DNA from: SHVO01 sp050246995
GTDB taxonomy: Bacteria; Pseudomonadota; Alphaproteobacteria; Rhodospirillales; Rhodospirillaceae
Length of the DNA stretch: 64,000 nt
NCBI GenBank assembly: GCA_050246995.1
Contig: JBFWVA010000001.1
Coordinates: 124,001-188,000 of the forward strand
Reading direction: 5' to 3'
The notes beneath the pieces are model-generated. The model had not been told where the DNA came from. It searched no databases and was given only the letters and a program-made list of their open reading frames with translations. The stretch's first letter is position 1, and each line of letters opens with the position of its first letter. Made by a program: the position numbers and the translations under genes. Shown one piece after another: positions 1 through 8,233 of this stretch.

Positions 1-1
1 C

Positions 2-415
2 CTCTCGATGATCGCCTACATGACCCTCGCCCCGCACTTGCGTACCGAGGCGGCCGCGTTCTTCAGCCTGACGCGCAATATGGGTTCGAGCGTGGGCATC
101 TCCGTCATGATCGCCCTGGTGGCCCAGAACACGCAGATCAACCATGCGAGCCTCGCAGAATACATCACGCCGTTCAGCCGCGCCTTGCAGGCGTTGGTTC
201 CCGAGGCGGGCTGGTCGATCGGCGCGGCCTCGGGGATCGCGCACCTCAACGGCGAGCTGACGCGACAAGCGATGATGATCTCGTATCTGAACGACTATCG
301 CCTGATGGCCTATGCGATCGTGCTGGTGATGCCGCTGATTTTCCTGTTGCGCGTGCCGAAGCGCGCGGGCGCGGCGCCGGCCCAGCCGGCGGTCGCGGCC
401 GCCGCCGAACACTAA
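2..415 (+). CDS. DHA2-type MFS drug exporter, C-terminal fragment
   Basis: The gene is cut by the left edge of the window, so only about the last 137 codons are seen, ending in TAA at 413-415. The fragment has the sequence style of the last part of EmrB/QacA-type 14-helix major facilitator exporters: a stretch rich in Arg-Asn-Met-Gly-Ser-Ser-Val-Gly near residue 25 (the RNxGxSxG pattern of DHA2 permeases), a periplasmic segment, and a final hydrophobic helix before a short Ala/Pro-rich cytoplasmic tail. Such proteins use the proton gradient to expel drugs, usually with an HlyD-like partner encoded upstream, which would be outside the window. It converges with the next gene, only 5 nt away. 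Confidence 0.8.
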   Translation, partial: LSMIAYMTLAPHLRTEAAAFFSLTRNMGSSVGISVMIALVAQNTQINHASLAEYITPFSRALQALVPEAGWSIGAASGIAHLNGELTRQAMMISYLNDYRLMAYAIVLVMPLIFLLRVPKRAGAAPAQPAVAAAAEH

Positions 416-420
416 GGCGT

Positions 421-1200
421 TCAGCGCTTGGAGCGAATCCCGACGTAAACACCCCGGTGGTGCTTGATGTTCTCGGGATTCATCAGGGTTTCGTGGATGT
501 CGCCGACAATGTCGTACTGTTCGATGACAAGGTCGAAGCCCGCATCCTGAAGCAGTTGCAGGAGCGCTTCCTTGGTCGGCCAGAAACTGCGCTGGTTCGT
601 CCAGGACGCCCATTTCATCTGTTCAAGCTGATCGACCGTGCCGCCGTTGTGTTCGTGGTACCAGCGGCCCGGTACCCCCTCGTGCTTCTCCAGGGGACCC
701 ATGACATCCTTGAACGCGGTCATGGGGTACCAGTCGTGTGGCGCGAAATGGGTGTTGATGATGACGGCGTCGCGCGCCTGTTTGCCCATCAGATGGATGA
801 ACTCACCCGGGCGGTCGAGGTGGTAAAGCAGGCCGCAACAAAAAATGACATCGAAGGGTCCATACTTCGCGATGTTCCAGCAATCGTCCTTGGCGAATTC
901 CAGGTTCGCAAGGCCGGCCCGGCGCTTCACTTCGAGACAGTTGTCATAATTTGACTGGCGCACTTCCAACCCGAAGGCGTCCATGCCCATGCGCGCGAAC
1001 TCGAGGGCGTAACCGCCCTCCAGACAACCGAGATCGGCGATGCGCTTGCCGGCGAAATTACCGCCGTAAATGAGCTGCAGAAGGCGCTTGGCGCCCTTGC
1101 ACCATGCGGTGTCCGCGACCAGGCCGCCGGCGTACCCAGGCAAGGTTTCGCTGCCGTCGGCGAAGCGGATATTGTGAGCGGTGAAGGTATTGACGGTCAT
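421..1200 (-). CDS. class I SAM-dependent methyltransferase
   Basis: This is a 259-residue Rossmann-fold methyltransferase of unknown substrate. The SAM-binding motif I is at about residues 54-72 (IADLGCLEGGYALEFARMG), followed by an acidic motif II (GLEVRQSNYDNC) and a later hydrophobic strand with FDVIFCCGLLYHL that fits motif IV of the CmoB/DUF1698-like group. The start is well supported: AGGAG lies 6 nt upstream of the ATG at 1200. It stands alone between a convergent exporter gene and a divergent AI-2E-type permease gene. The fold assignment is strong; the substrate (tRNA, small molecule or sugar) cannot be told from sequence. Confidence 0.85.
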   Translation of the reverse strand: MTVNTFTAHNIRFADGSETLPGYAGGLVADTAWCKGAKRLLQLIYGGNFAGKRIADLGCLEGGYALEFARMGMDAFGLEVRQSNYDNCLEVKRRAGLANLEFAKDDCWNIAKYGPFDVIFCCGLLYHLDRPGEFIHLMGKQARDAVIINTHFAPHDWYPMTAFKDVMGPLEKHEGVPGRWYHEHNGGTVDQLEQMKWASWTNQRSFWPTKEALLQLLQDAGFDLVIEQYDIVGDIHETLMNPENIKHHRGVYVGIRSKR

Positions 1201-1326
1201 CGCGGCTCCTGAGGTAACAGTTTCTTAGCCGCAACGGGTGTGAGAACGGAAGCTGATTTCGCCAGAATAGCCATTTGCGAAACGGTGCGGGTTGGCTAGG
1301 TTCGGACCTGGGGGATGCGGGCCACT

Positions 1327-2331
1327 ATGTCTGAAACATCGAAGATCGAAATAGCGTCCATTGTCATCATGGGCATCGGCCTTTACGCCGTGCTTCAGAT
1401 CGGGCTGCTTGCCGCCCTCCTCCCGGGTCTTTTGATTTTCCATGTCGTCAACCTCATATCGCCGGCCTTTTATCGGATGGGCCTCAATCACGACGCCGGC
1501 CGGACGGTCGCCCTCGCAGTGCCGCTCCTGATCGTCACTATTGCGGTGGGTCTTGGCATTCTTGAGATTATCGACCTCGTCAGCGGCCCCGACAGCTTCG
1601 TCGAACTCATGCACCGGATGGCAGAGATCGTCGGCACGTCGCGCGAGTATTTGCCGACCTGGGCGCAGCAATATCTGCCCGGCAACGTCGGGGACATCGA
1701 GGCCGCCGGCGCGAAGTGGTTGCGCGAGAACGCAGGTCAGCTTGGCCAGTTCAGCCAGAATGCGGGGCGCATCGCCTTCCACATCATCATCGGCATGATC
1801 ATCGGCGGACTGGTGGCTTTCTACAGCGGCACGCACAACCCCGCACTGGGACCATTGGCGCGCGCGATGGAAGACCGCACTGAATTCCTCAGCAATGCGT
1901 TCCGCAACATCGTCTTTTCGCAAATCCGCATTTCGGCCCTGAACACCTTCCTGACGGCGGTCTACCTCGCCGTGGTTCTGCCGCTTGTGGGCGTTCAGCT
2001 CCCGCTCCTGAAGACGATGATCGCGGTGACGTTTATCGCGGGGCTCTTGCCGGTGCTGGGCAATCTGATCTCGAACACCGTGATCGTCATCGTCAGCTTG
2101 AGCGTCGCACCCCTGGTCGCGGCCGGATCGCTCGCTTTCCTGGTGGTGATCCATAAGCTCGAGTACTTCGTGAACGCCCGCATCATCGGAACGCGCATCA
2201 AGGCGCGCGCGTGGGAGCTGTTGGCCGCGATGCTGGTGATGGAAGCCTGGTTTGGCATCGCCGGCCTGATTGCCGCGCCGATCTACTACGCCTATCTCAA
2301 GGACGAACTGAAGGCCCGGGCGCTCATTTAA
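1327..2331 (+). CDS. AI-2E family transporter (PerM/TqsA-like permease)
   Basis: This is a hydrophobic protein of 334 residues with about seven or eight membrane segments in the layout of the AI-2E exporter family: two N-terminal helices, a long amphipathic middle section (about residues 75-150), then a cluster of helices containing the PLVGVQLPLL and GLLPVLGNLISN stretches typical of the family. Members export small molecules or act as Na+/H+ antiporters, so the signalling-molecule name should not be taken literally. An alternative ATG lies at 1315; 1327 was preferred because the product then begins MSETSKIEI. A strong inverted repeat follows the stop at 2355-2384. Confidence 0.85.
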   Translation: MSETSKIEIASIVIMGIGLYAVLQIGLLAALLPGLLIFHVVNLISPAFYRMGLNHDAGRTVALAVPLLIVTIAVGLGILEIIDLVSGPDSFVELMHRMAEIVGTSREYLPTWAQQYLPGNVGDIEAAGAKWLRENAGQLGQFSQNAGRIAFHIIIGMIIGGLVAFYSGTHNPALGPLARAMEDRTEFLSNAFRNIVFSQIRISALNTFLTAVYLAVVLPLVGVQLPLLKTMIAVTFIAGLLPVLGNLISNTVIVIVSLSVAPLVAAGSLAFLVVIHKLEYFVNARIIGTRIKARAWELLAAMLVMEAWFGIAGLIAAPIYYAYLKDELKARALI

Positions 2332-2354
2332 TAGCGCCGCGGGCAGACAAATGA

Positions 2355-2384
2355 AAACGGCGGCGCCACGAGACGCCGCCGTTT
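2355..2384. terminator. bidirectional terminator-like hairpin
   Basis: There is a perfect 11-bp inverted repeat (AAACGGCGGCG at 2355-2365 and its complement at 2374-2384) with an 8-nt loop, flanked by A/T-rich bases on both sides. It lies between two convergent genes, 23 nt after the AI-2E-type gene and 24 nt after the end of the HiPIP gene, which is where a shared terminator is expected. The U-tract is short on both strands, so efficiency is uncertain. Confidence 0.6.
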
Positions 2385-2408
2385 GTCATTCAAGCGATCG
2401 AGAAGGCG

Positions 2409-2726
2409 CTAAGCCTTCATGCTCCACGAATCGCAATGGCCATGAATGTTCGCCGGGCCATTGAAGATCATGCAGCTGCCGCAGTTGCCCTGGACTTCAT
2501 GGAGGAAACCGCAACCGCCGCACACCTTGGTCGGATCCTTCGAGGTTTCAACGTAGTTGAGCGACTCACGGATGCTCATCTGTCCGCTGTCCAGCTTGGC
2601 AGGATCGGCGCAAATCGCATCGGCCGCGGACGCCACGCGCGAGGCGCCGAGCACCGCAAGGCCGGCCAGCGGCAGAGTCGCGCCGCGCGCTAGAAGCTTA
2701 CGCCGGGTAAAATTGAATTCAGTCAT
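2409..2726 (-). CDS. high-potential iron-sulfur protein (HiPIP), Tat-exported
   Basis: This small protein (105 residues) has a twin-arginine signal at its N-terminus (TRRKLLARG, residues 6-14, followed by a hydrophobic stretch ending in Ala-Ser-Ala) and a mature domain of about 70 residues. Five cysteines lie in the mature part after the first one near the N-terminus; CGGCGF...C..C...C matches the HiPIP pattern that binds one 4Fe-4S cluster and shuttles one electron in the periplasm. The start at 2726 is chosen because GGGAGG lies about 8 nt upstream and because the signal then begins properly; a longer frame exists but has no signal. No redox partner is encoded next to it. Confidence 0.88.
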   Translation of the reverse strand: MTEFNFTRRKLLARGATLPLAGLAVLGASRVASAADAICADPAKLDSGQMSIRESLNYVETSKDPTKVCGGCGFLHEVQGNCGSCMIFNGPANIHGHCDSWSMKA

Positions 2727-2970
2727 AGCGTCCGTTCCTCCCATTGATAAAAGTTGAGTACCCGCCACGGCACAGGATCAATGTCGGCAACAATTGTGCT
2801 GCAATTGCGTCCAAACTTGAGCGCTGCCGCCACAACTCGAAAACGATTCGGCGCGAGGTCCACACCCTCACGGAGCCCGAATTCCTTCGCGATACTAACG
2901 ACTTACAGATCCTGTAACAACGTTGTTTTTGGCGGGAACGCAAGAGGCGCTCACATAGATGTGTAGGGCC

Positions 2971-4290
2971 TTACGCTTTCACGATATTCGCGCGCGCGGC
3001 CACGCCACGCAGGGCGTTGCGGGTGTCGACGACGAGCTTAGCGGCCTGCGCCACCGCCGCGTAATCGACCGCATCGTGATCGGTCACAATCACCACCGCG
3101 TCGTAGCCCGCAATAGCCTGGGGCGTCAGCGCGACGGACGCGCGGCCCGCGATAGGCCCGTAGTGGCGCGTCAGCGGGATCATCGGCACGAAAGGATCGT
3201 GATAGTCAACCGCGGCGCCGCGTTCCTCCAGAAGCTCGATGAGACGCAGCGCCGGGCTTTCACGCGTGTCGTCGACGTTCTTCTTGTAGGCAAGTCCAAG
3301 CAGGAGCAGCCGCGCACCCTTGATCCCCCGCGAAAACCGCGCATCGAGCGCCTTGGCGAGGCGCTCGATGACAAGGTGCGGCATGGCGGTGTTGATTTCA
3401 CCCGCCAGTTCGATGAAGCGCGTGGTGACGTCGAACTCACGCGCCTTCCATGAAAGATAGAAGGGATCGATGGGGATGCAGTGCCCGCCGAGACCGGGTC
3501 CCGGATAGAAGGGCATGAAGCCGAACGGTTTGGTCTTGGCCGCTTCGATCACATCCCACACGTCGATGCCCATGGCGTCGAAAACGACCTTGAGTTCGTT
3601 CACCAGCGCGATATTCACCGCGCGGAAGATATTTTCGGTCAATTTGACGGCTTCAGCCGTTGCAGTGCCGGCAACCGGAACGATCTTCGGAACGATGGCG
3701 CCGTAAAGCGCGGTTGTCAGCGCAAGCGCCTCTTCACCATCGGCGCCGACGACTTTCGCCGTGTTCGCGACACTGAAGTTCGGGTTGCCCGGGTCCTCGC
3801 GTTCCGGCGAAAAGGCGAGGAAGAAATCCTTACCGCTTTTAAGCCCGGTTTTCTCGAGGATGGGGCGCACCAATTCGTCGGTCGTGCCCGGATAAGTGGT
3901 CGATTCAAGCACGACCAGCTGGCCGGCCCTCAGGTGGGCGGCGATGCTTTCGGTCGTCTTGACCACATAGCTCATGTCCGGTTCGCGCTGGCGTGTCAGG
4001 GGCGTCGGGACACAGATCAAGATGGCGTCCGCTTCCTTGAGGCGCGCGAAATCGGCGGAGGGTAGGAGCGTCTTCGCATTGACGAGTTCGGCGACGGCCG
4101 CATCCGGGATACGGTCGATGTAAGAGCGACCGGCGTTCAGTTTCTCGATCTTGGGCGCGTCGATATCGAGCGCCAGCGTGCGGAACCCTTTCTCGGCGAA
4201 GGCGCGCGCCAGCGGAAGGCCGACGTAGCCAAGGCCAATCACGGCCACCATGGCCGAACGGTCGGTAATGCGCGAAAGGGTTAAGGTCAT
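2971..4290 (-). CDS. nucleotide sugar dehydrogenase (UDP-GlcNAc/ManNAc 6-dehydrogenase type)
   Basis: This 439-residue enzyme belongs to the UDP-glucose/GDP-mannose dehydrogenase superfamily, which oxidises C6 of a nucleotide sugar to a carboxylate in two NAD-dependent steps for polysaccharide synthesis. The NAD-binding fingerprint VAVIGLGYVGLPLA is at about residues 15-28, the catalytic cysteine is in the motif GPGLGGHCIPIDPFYLSW (about residues 250-267), and the C-terminal UDP-binding domain contains LLLLGLAYKKNVDDTRESP. The last motif and overall length resemble WbpA/WecC-like enzymes acting on N-acetylated sugars rather than UDP-glucose dehydrogenase. The ATG at 4290 is preferred over a TTG two codons upstream. 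No glycan cluster surrounds it. Confidence 0.9.
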   Translation of the reverse strand: MTLTLSRITDRSAMVAVIGLGYVGLPLARAFAEKGFRTLALDIDAPKIEKLNAGRSYIDRIPDAAVAELVNAKTLLPSADFARLKEADAILICVPTPLTRQREPDMSYVVKTTESIAAHLRAGQLVVLESTTYPGTTDELVRPILEKTGLKSGKDFFLAFSPEREDPGNPNFSVANTAKVVGADGEEALALTTALYGAIVPKIVPVAGTATAEAVKLTENIFRAVNIALVNELKVVFDAMGIDVWDVIEAAKTKPFGFMPFYPGPGLGGHCIPIDPFYLSWKAREFDVTTRFIELAGEINTAMPHLVIERLAKALDARFSRGIKGARLLLLGLAYKKNVDDTRESPALRLIELLEERGAAVDYHDPFVPMIPLTRHYGPIAGRASVALTPQAIAGYDAVVIVTDHDAVDYAAVAQAAKLVVDTRNALRGVAARANIVKA

Positions 4291-4320
4291 GGGCAAGCCG
4301 ATAGCATGCTGCGCCGGTCG

Positions 4321-4992
4321 CTAAAAGGGCGGCTTCACTTTACCCAGGAAGGCGATGCCCGCAATAAGCAGGTAAAGCAGCGCCATATAGAAAAGGGTGT
4401 GATTGACCGCGCGCGCGACACCCTCTTCGCGTTCGGGCGTCGGGCCTTCTTCGCCGATCTCGGCGAAGGGCGCGAAAAAGGGACGAAAGCTGACGTTGAT
4501 CGCGATCACCGTCCAAAAGGCGAGCCCAAACATCGCCAGCTTGGCGGCGAACCAGGGTTCATCGATGGGAGAGCCCGTGGCCAGGGAATTGAGGCCGTAG
4601 ACCACGAAGCCGGCGCCGGCCAGCGCTTGAAACGCGATCTCGACGTACCCCAGCAGCGTGCCCATCGGCGTCGAGTCACGGCGCACGGTGCCAAGAATCA
4701 GGAACAACCAAACGACGGCCGCGCACCAGAATAGAACACGCAAATTAGGCGAAAGCGGATAGACGTTGATGGCGCCCGTCAACTCGATGCCGACCGGGAG
4801 TATTAGCGCGAAACACACGCGCGAGACGATGTGGATCTTGCGCGCAAGCTCCACAAGACGCCCGCGCGCTTCGTATGCGAGCTGCGTGTTCTTGGCGGCG
4901 GCGGTGCAAGTAAAGACACCGATCTCGGCGCACAGCCACACGGCGAACAGCGCGATATGGATGTAGTCCCATAAGGCCGGGTTATTCGCCAT
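4321..4992 (-). CDS. conserved-type integral membrane protein, unknown function
   Basis: The product has 223 residues from the ATG at 4992 and is mostly hydrophobic. Membrane segments can be seen at roughly 8-28, 58-75, 85-105, 118-140, 150-170 and 200-220, with a charged Glu/Arg-rich loop before the last one. The layout (N-terminal helix followed by an Arg/Lys-rich cytoplasmic loop with YEARGRLVELARKIHIVSR) is that of small bacterial membrane proteins of the DUF2269 kind, but no catalytic motif is visible. The start overlaps the end of the next upstream gene by 11 nt, so the two are very likely cotranscribed and may form a pair. Function unknown. Confidence 0.7.
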   Translation of the reverse strand: MANNPALWDYIHIALFAVWLCAEIGVFTCTAAAKNTQLAYEARGRLVELARKIHIVSRVCFALILPVGIELTGAINVYPLSPNLRVLFWCAAVVWLFLILGTVRRDSTPMGTLLGYVEIAFQALAGAGFVVYGLNSLATGSPIDEPWFAAKLAMFGLAFWTVIAINVSFRPFFAPFAEIGEEGPTPEREEGVARAVNHTLFYMALLYLLIAGIAFLGKVKPPF

Positions 4993-5581
4993 TGGACGCT
5001 GTCTCCCGCTCAGGCGAACCGGGTTGATTCGCCCTGCCGATTCCCAGCCCAAAGAGAATAACGAACAGAAGCGTTAAAATCACCTGAAGGTCGAGCAGCG
5101 CACCGCGCATGCTGTGCGCGGTCACAGCGAATTCGACGGTCGCGCCGAAGCTCTCACCCGTAGGGCCGCGGATAAGCCGCGCGAAGGCGATGTTCTCGGC
5201 GATGTCGCAGGCAAGGGTGTAGAGAGGCACGAAAATAATGCCCCCGCGCTCAAGGAACGCCGAAATGCGGTTCGGCTGCCGGAAGAGCCACGCCCAGAGC
5301 AGCATCAACGTGCCGGCGCTCACGAAGCTGAGAAGAAGATCTACGACGAAGAACGGAAGGTACGCAGGACCCGCTGTACGTTCGTATGCGCCGACCTGGA
5401 TCGCGATCATGTAGCGCGTCAGCGGGAACTGGACATCGAACGGCTTGAAAGTCGTGACGGCCTGGAAGTGCGGGACCAGCACCCATTGCTGAACGACAAC
5501 CACCAGCAGCGCAAAGATCACGGCTGCCGCCACGGCGCGGCCGCTTGCGCGTGACTTCAGGAATTCGGTGAAGGTGGTCAT
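4982..5581 (-). CDS. hypothetical integral membrane protein
   Basis: This 199-residue protein begins MTTFTEFLKSR from the ATG at 5581; a much longer frame upstream lacks hydrophobic character and was discarded. It has an N-terminal membrane helix (about 16-36), a periplasmic segment with many aromatic residues, then about three further helices (80-105, 118-140, 165-190). No family was recognised. It overlaps the following membrane-protein gene by 11 nt (4982-4992), which suggests translational coupling and a shared role in the inner membrane. Confidence 0.65.
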   Translation of the reverse strand: MTTFTEFLKSRASGRAVAAAVIFALLVVVVQQWVLVPHFQAVTTFKPFDVQFPLTRYMIAIQVGAYERTAGPAYLPFFVVDLLLSFVSAGTLMLLWAWLFRQPNRISAFLERGGIIFVPLYTLACDIAENIAFARLIRGPTGESFGATVEFAVTAHSMRGALLDLQVILTLLFVILFGLGIGRANQPGSPERETASNGE

Positions 5582-5675
5582 TTGCGAAGAATGATACGCC
5601 GCGGACAGAGGCCTAGTTGTGCCACGACGCCCGGCCCCGCGTATAGCGGGGAAACCCGGCGAATCCTCCGCCGTA

Positions 5676-6311
5676 TTATGCCCCAAGAACCGGGAAACTG
5701 GCGCGCAGGCCCTCAAGGATATTGCTGACGGCCAAGGCCGCGAGAATGATGCCGAGGACGCGGGTCATGACATTGATTCCCGTGACGCCCAGCATCCGCA
5801 TGATTGGGCCGGCGACCAAAAACATGAGCCCGGTGATAAGCAGGACTACGATCATAACGCCGGCCACGACGCTCTGCCCCGCAAATGAGCCGGCGTTTTG
5901 GGACTGCAGCAGAATAACGGACGTGATCGCGCCCGGGCCGGCGATCAACGGCACCGCGAGGGGGAAAACCGCGACGTCCGGACGATGGGTCGCCTCTTCT
6001 TCCTCTTTGGGGGTCGTGGCGCGAATACCGCTTTCTTTGACCAGCACCATATCCACGGCCAATAGAAGTAGAAGCACGCCGCCGGCGATGCGGAACGCCG
6101 CAACGGAAACGCCCAGATAGTGGAGGAGCGGCTGGCCGATCACCGTGAACACCAGAAGGATCGCCGCGGCGATTGTAATGCTTTTGAGCGCGGTGGCCCG
6201 GCGGTCCGCGGCATCAAGGTGCGCGGTATGACTCATGAAGAAGGGCACGACCCCGATGGGGTCGATAATGACGATGAAGTTGACGAAGGCGGTTAGCGCG
6301 AGCTCAATCAT
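5676..6311 (-). CDS. marC: MarC family (UPF0056) integral membrane protein
   Basis: This is a 211-residue protein with six predicted membrane segments. The start MIELALTAFVNFIVIIDPIG contains the Phe-x-x-Ile-Asp-Pro-Ile-Gly stretch that is typical of MarC proteins, and a second half repeating the same arrangement (GPGAITSVILLQ, then VAGPIMRMLGVTGINVMTRVLG near the C-terminus) supports the internal two-fold structure of the family. MarC was once linked to multiple antibiotic resistance, but its real role is unknown; some relatives transport amino acids. It is divergent from the small membrane-protein gene at 6398, and the 86 nt between them should hold both promoters. Confidence 0.88.
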   Translation of the reverse strand: MIELALTAFVNFIVIIDPIGVVPFFMSHTAHLDAADRRATALKSITIAAAILLVFTVIGQPLLHYLGVSVAAFRIAGGVLLLLLAVDMVLVKESGIRATTPKEEEEATHRPDVAVFPLAVPLIAGPGAITSVILLQSQNAGSFAGQSVVAGVMIVVLLITGLMFLVAGPIMRMLGVTGINVMTRVLGIILAALAVSNILEGLRASFPVLGA

Positions 6312-6397
6312 AGCTGGAGCTTACCAGCACCTCCGCGCCCTGGTCTTGCCCCAACCTTGCCCTACGAGCGTCAAAACCGGTCTTTAGGATAAGAAGC

Positions 6398-6670
6398 ATG
6401 AAACACCTCTTATTCATTATCGCCGTTCTCGTGGCCCTGTTGCTCACCTATAGCGGCGCCGAGGCCTTGATGCTGCAGGTTGATGCCGCGGAAGGCTTGA
6501 AATCCAGCGTCATCACGTTCGTTCTGACGTTGGGCTTCGCACTGTTGGGCCCTGCTCTTCTGGCCGCCGCCATCTTCTTTCATCGCCGCAGCGATTCGCG
6601 CGCGGCGGCACCCTCGCACATCCCTGCAACCCCGAAGCAAGTCTGTCGCCCTTACCTTCACGGTCACTGA
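6398..6670 (+). CDS. small hypothetical membrane protein
   Basis: The predicted product of 90 residues has two hydrophobic segments (about 4-22 and 38-62) joined by a short polar loop, followed by a basic, Pro/Ala-rich tail of about 28 residues that carries a single Cys. A purine-rich stretch (TAAGAAG) stands just before the ATG. No family was recognised. The amphipathic layout and the bias at third codon positions suggest a real gene, but it is short and unsupported by neighbours. Confidence 0.5.
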   Translation: MKHLLFIIAVLVALLLTYSGAEALMLQVDAAEGLKSSVITFVLTLGFALLGPALLAAAIFFHRRSDSRAAAPSHIPATPKQVCRPYLHGH

Positions 6671-6679
6671 TGAGCCGCG

Positions 6680-6721
6680 CGCGCAACTAACGGAAATCAA
6701 TTCGCGCGCGTTAGTTGCGCG
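6680..6721. terminator. inverted repeat after the small membrane gene
   Basis: Twelve-base arms (CGCGCAACTAAC at 6680-6691 and its complement at 6710-6721) are separated by 18 nt. The element begins 10 nt after the stop codon of the 6398-6670 gene, which suits a factor-dependent terminator or mRNA 3'-end stabiliser. No U-tract follows. Confidence 0.4.
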
Positions 6722-6849
6722 GATTCATGTGCTTAAACCGCGCCACAATCGCGCCATTCATCCGCCTTATTCGGTTGATGATATCTGCCTCAGCGAACAC
6801 GAACGAACGATCGGATCCCTCACCCCACACCCCCGCTGATCCGGTCGCT

Positions 6850-6885
6850 GAGAGCCTCACCCGCCGAAGCGCGGGTGAGGCTCTC
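6850..6885. repeat. perfect 15-bp hairpin
   Basis: GAGAGCCTCACCCGC at 6850-6864 is followed by a 6-nt loop (CGAAGC) and the exact complement at 6871-6885. It is much stronger than expected by chance. It could end transcription from 6398 or be a dispersed palindromic element; a short pyrimidine run (CCCTTTCT) follows on the plus strand. Confidence 0.6.
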
Positions 6886-6987
6886 GCCCTTTCTGGCGCC
6901 GTCCTTTCCACCTTCCTTGATCGCCGTACGCGGAGCGGGCACACTGCGTCTGTGTCACTGACGTCGGCACAGTGGCCGGGGGTGGTC

Positions 6988-7185
6988 GTGAAGCGTCAAA
7001 TGTTTACCGCGTTCCGCGCTTTCGCTTTCGCCATCGGGTGTTTCATCCTGATGGCGCTGGGCGGCATCAGGGTCCGATCGGCTGGCGATGTCGCACTTTT
7101 CGTGCTTGGCCTCGCGGCCTTTTGGGTGCTGATCGAAAAAGTTATTTTGAATTTGAAAGCCAAACAGGCGCCGCGAAAGTTCTAG
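6988..7185 (+). CDS. small two-helix membrane protein
   Basis: From the GTG at 6988 the product is 65 residues: a short basic start (VKRQ), a hydrophobic segment (about 6-24), a polar link with Arg-Val-Arg-Ser-Ala, a second hydrophobic segment (about 31-50), and a basic tail with three lysines. CCGGGGGTGG stands just upstream of the GTG; an ATG at 7000 is the alternative start. The frame stays open further upstream, but that part crosses a strong hairpin and is unlikely to be coding. Function unknown. It is 34 nt before the DUF2125 gene and may be cotranscribed with it. Confidence 0.5.
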   Translation: MKRQMFTAFRAFAFAIGCFILMALGGIRVRSAGDVALFVLGLAAFWVLIEKVILNLKAKQAPRKF

Positions 7186-7219
7186 AGTCTCCCGCCCCAC
7201 TTCCCGGCCCTTACCGTTC

Positions 7220-8233
7220 ATGATCAAAAGAATTCTCGGTCTCCTCGTCGCCCTTGCGCTCATCTATGGCGCTGCATGGCTGGGCGCGGCCTTTTGGCTG
7301 CGCGCACGCATGGATGCTTTTGTCGCGGATCTGACGGGCAGAGGTTATGCGGTTGAACATAGCGCGCCGCTGTTTGTCGGGTTTCCCGCACATATCGGCT
7401 TGAAGCTGACCAGCCTCAGCGTCACGGCGCCGTCCGCGCAAGGCGGCTGGCATTGGCAAGGCGCGCCTGTCAGCGTCCGGTTGTATCCCGGAGCTCCGAC
7501 GGCCCCGGTGATCGACCTCAGCGGCGCCCAGCGCATCACCGGATTTCTGTCCGGTCCCGACGAAGGATGGACCTTGAACGTGGGCCATGGCCTCGCCAGC
7601 CTAACGTTCGCGCAGGACCGGTCCTTGGAGAATATCGTCCTTAAGCTGGCCGGCACGACGGTCACGGGCGCGGCGTCGCCCGAAACGTTTGCGACCATCA
7701 AGGACAGCGCGCTGCATCTTTCGCTGGCCAGCGGCCATCTCACCTGGTGGATGGAAGGCGTGGACCTGCCGGAGGCTATTCCGGCATTGAGCCAAACGAT
7801 CCGCCGTGTGGAGATCGCTGTTGATTTCGTCGACCCGCTTCCTGTGGGACCGTTACGCGGCGCACTTGAAACATGGCGTGATGCGGGCGGCGCGGTTGAA
7901 GTGCGTTCCTTCACGCTTGATTGGCCACCGGCCAGCGCGGCCGGCACCGCCACGCTCGCCCTCGACCCCGCGTTGCAGCCCATGGGCGCGGCGACCATCA
8001 AGTTCCAAGGCTTCTTCGACCTCGTCGCGGCGCTTCAGGCCAAAGGGTATGTGCACGAGCGCGAAGCCAGCATGGCCAAGATCGTGCTGGGCATGCTGGC
8101 GCGGCCCTCAGCGCAAGGCCAACCTGAATTGTCGCTCCCGATCACCGTCCAGGACCGCAAGCTGTCTGCTGGACCGGTGACCCTGATGGAGATGCCCGAA
8201 GTGGTTTGGGACCGCGCGGCGAAAGTGCCCTAG
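7220..8233 (+). CDS. DUF2125 domain-containing protein
   Basis: This 337-residue protein has one N-terminal membrane helix (about residues 5-25, MIKRILGLLVALALIYG) and a large, probably periplasmic, beta-rich domain. The layout, the early GYAVEHSAPLFVGFPAHIGL stretch and the WHWQGAPVSVRLYP segment fit the alphaproteobacterial family DUF2125, whose function is unknown. In rhizobia and relatives this family is commonly found near the tyrosine-pathway dehydrogenase and hisC, and here those genes lie within 2 kb on the other strand, which supports the call. The stop overlaps that of the convergent GST gene in the palindrome CTAG. Confidence 0.75.
   Translation: MIKRILGLLVALALIYGAAWLGAAFWLRARMDAFVADLTGRGYAVEHSAPLFVGFPAHIGLKLTSLSVTAPSAQGGWHWQGAPVSVRLYPGAPTAPVIDLSGAQRITGFLSGPDEGWTLNVGHGLASLTFAQDRSLENIVLKLAGTTVTGAASPETFATIKDSALHLSLASGHLTWWMEGVDLPEAIPALSQTIRRVEIAVDFVDPLPVGPLRGALETWRDAGGAVEVRSFTLDWPPASAAGTATLALDPALQPMGAATIKFQGFFDLVAALQAKGYVHEREASMAKIVLGMLARPSAQGQPELSLPITVQDRKLSAGPVTLMEMPEVVWDRAAKVP

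Larger units (their letters stand above)
6671..6987. other. 317-base intergenic region with two strong hairpins
   Basis: No convincing gene is seen between 6671 and 6987. Frames crossing it on either strand have no recognisable domain and are interrupted in composition by the two inverted repeats listed separately (6680-6721 and 6850-6885). The second half has the look of a mobile or regulatory palindromic element rather than coding sequence. Confidence 0.5.

Noticed and set aside
1225..2154. 309-codon minus-strand frame across the AI-2E transporter gene
   Set aside because: It is highly charged, lacks domains and is the shadow of a hydrophobic gene with clear family features.
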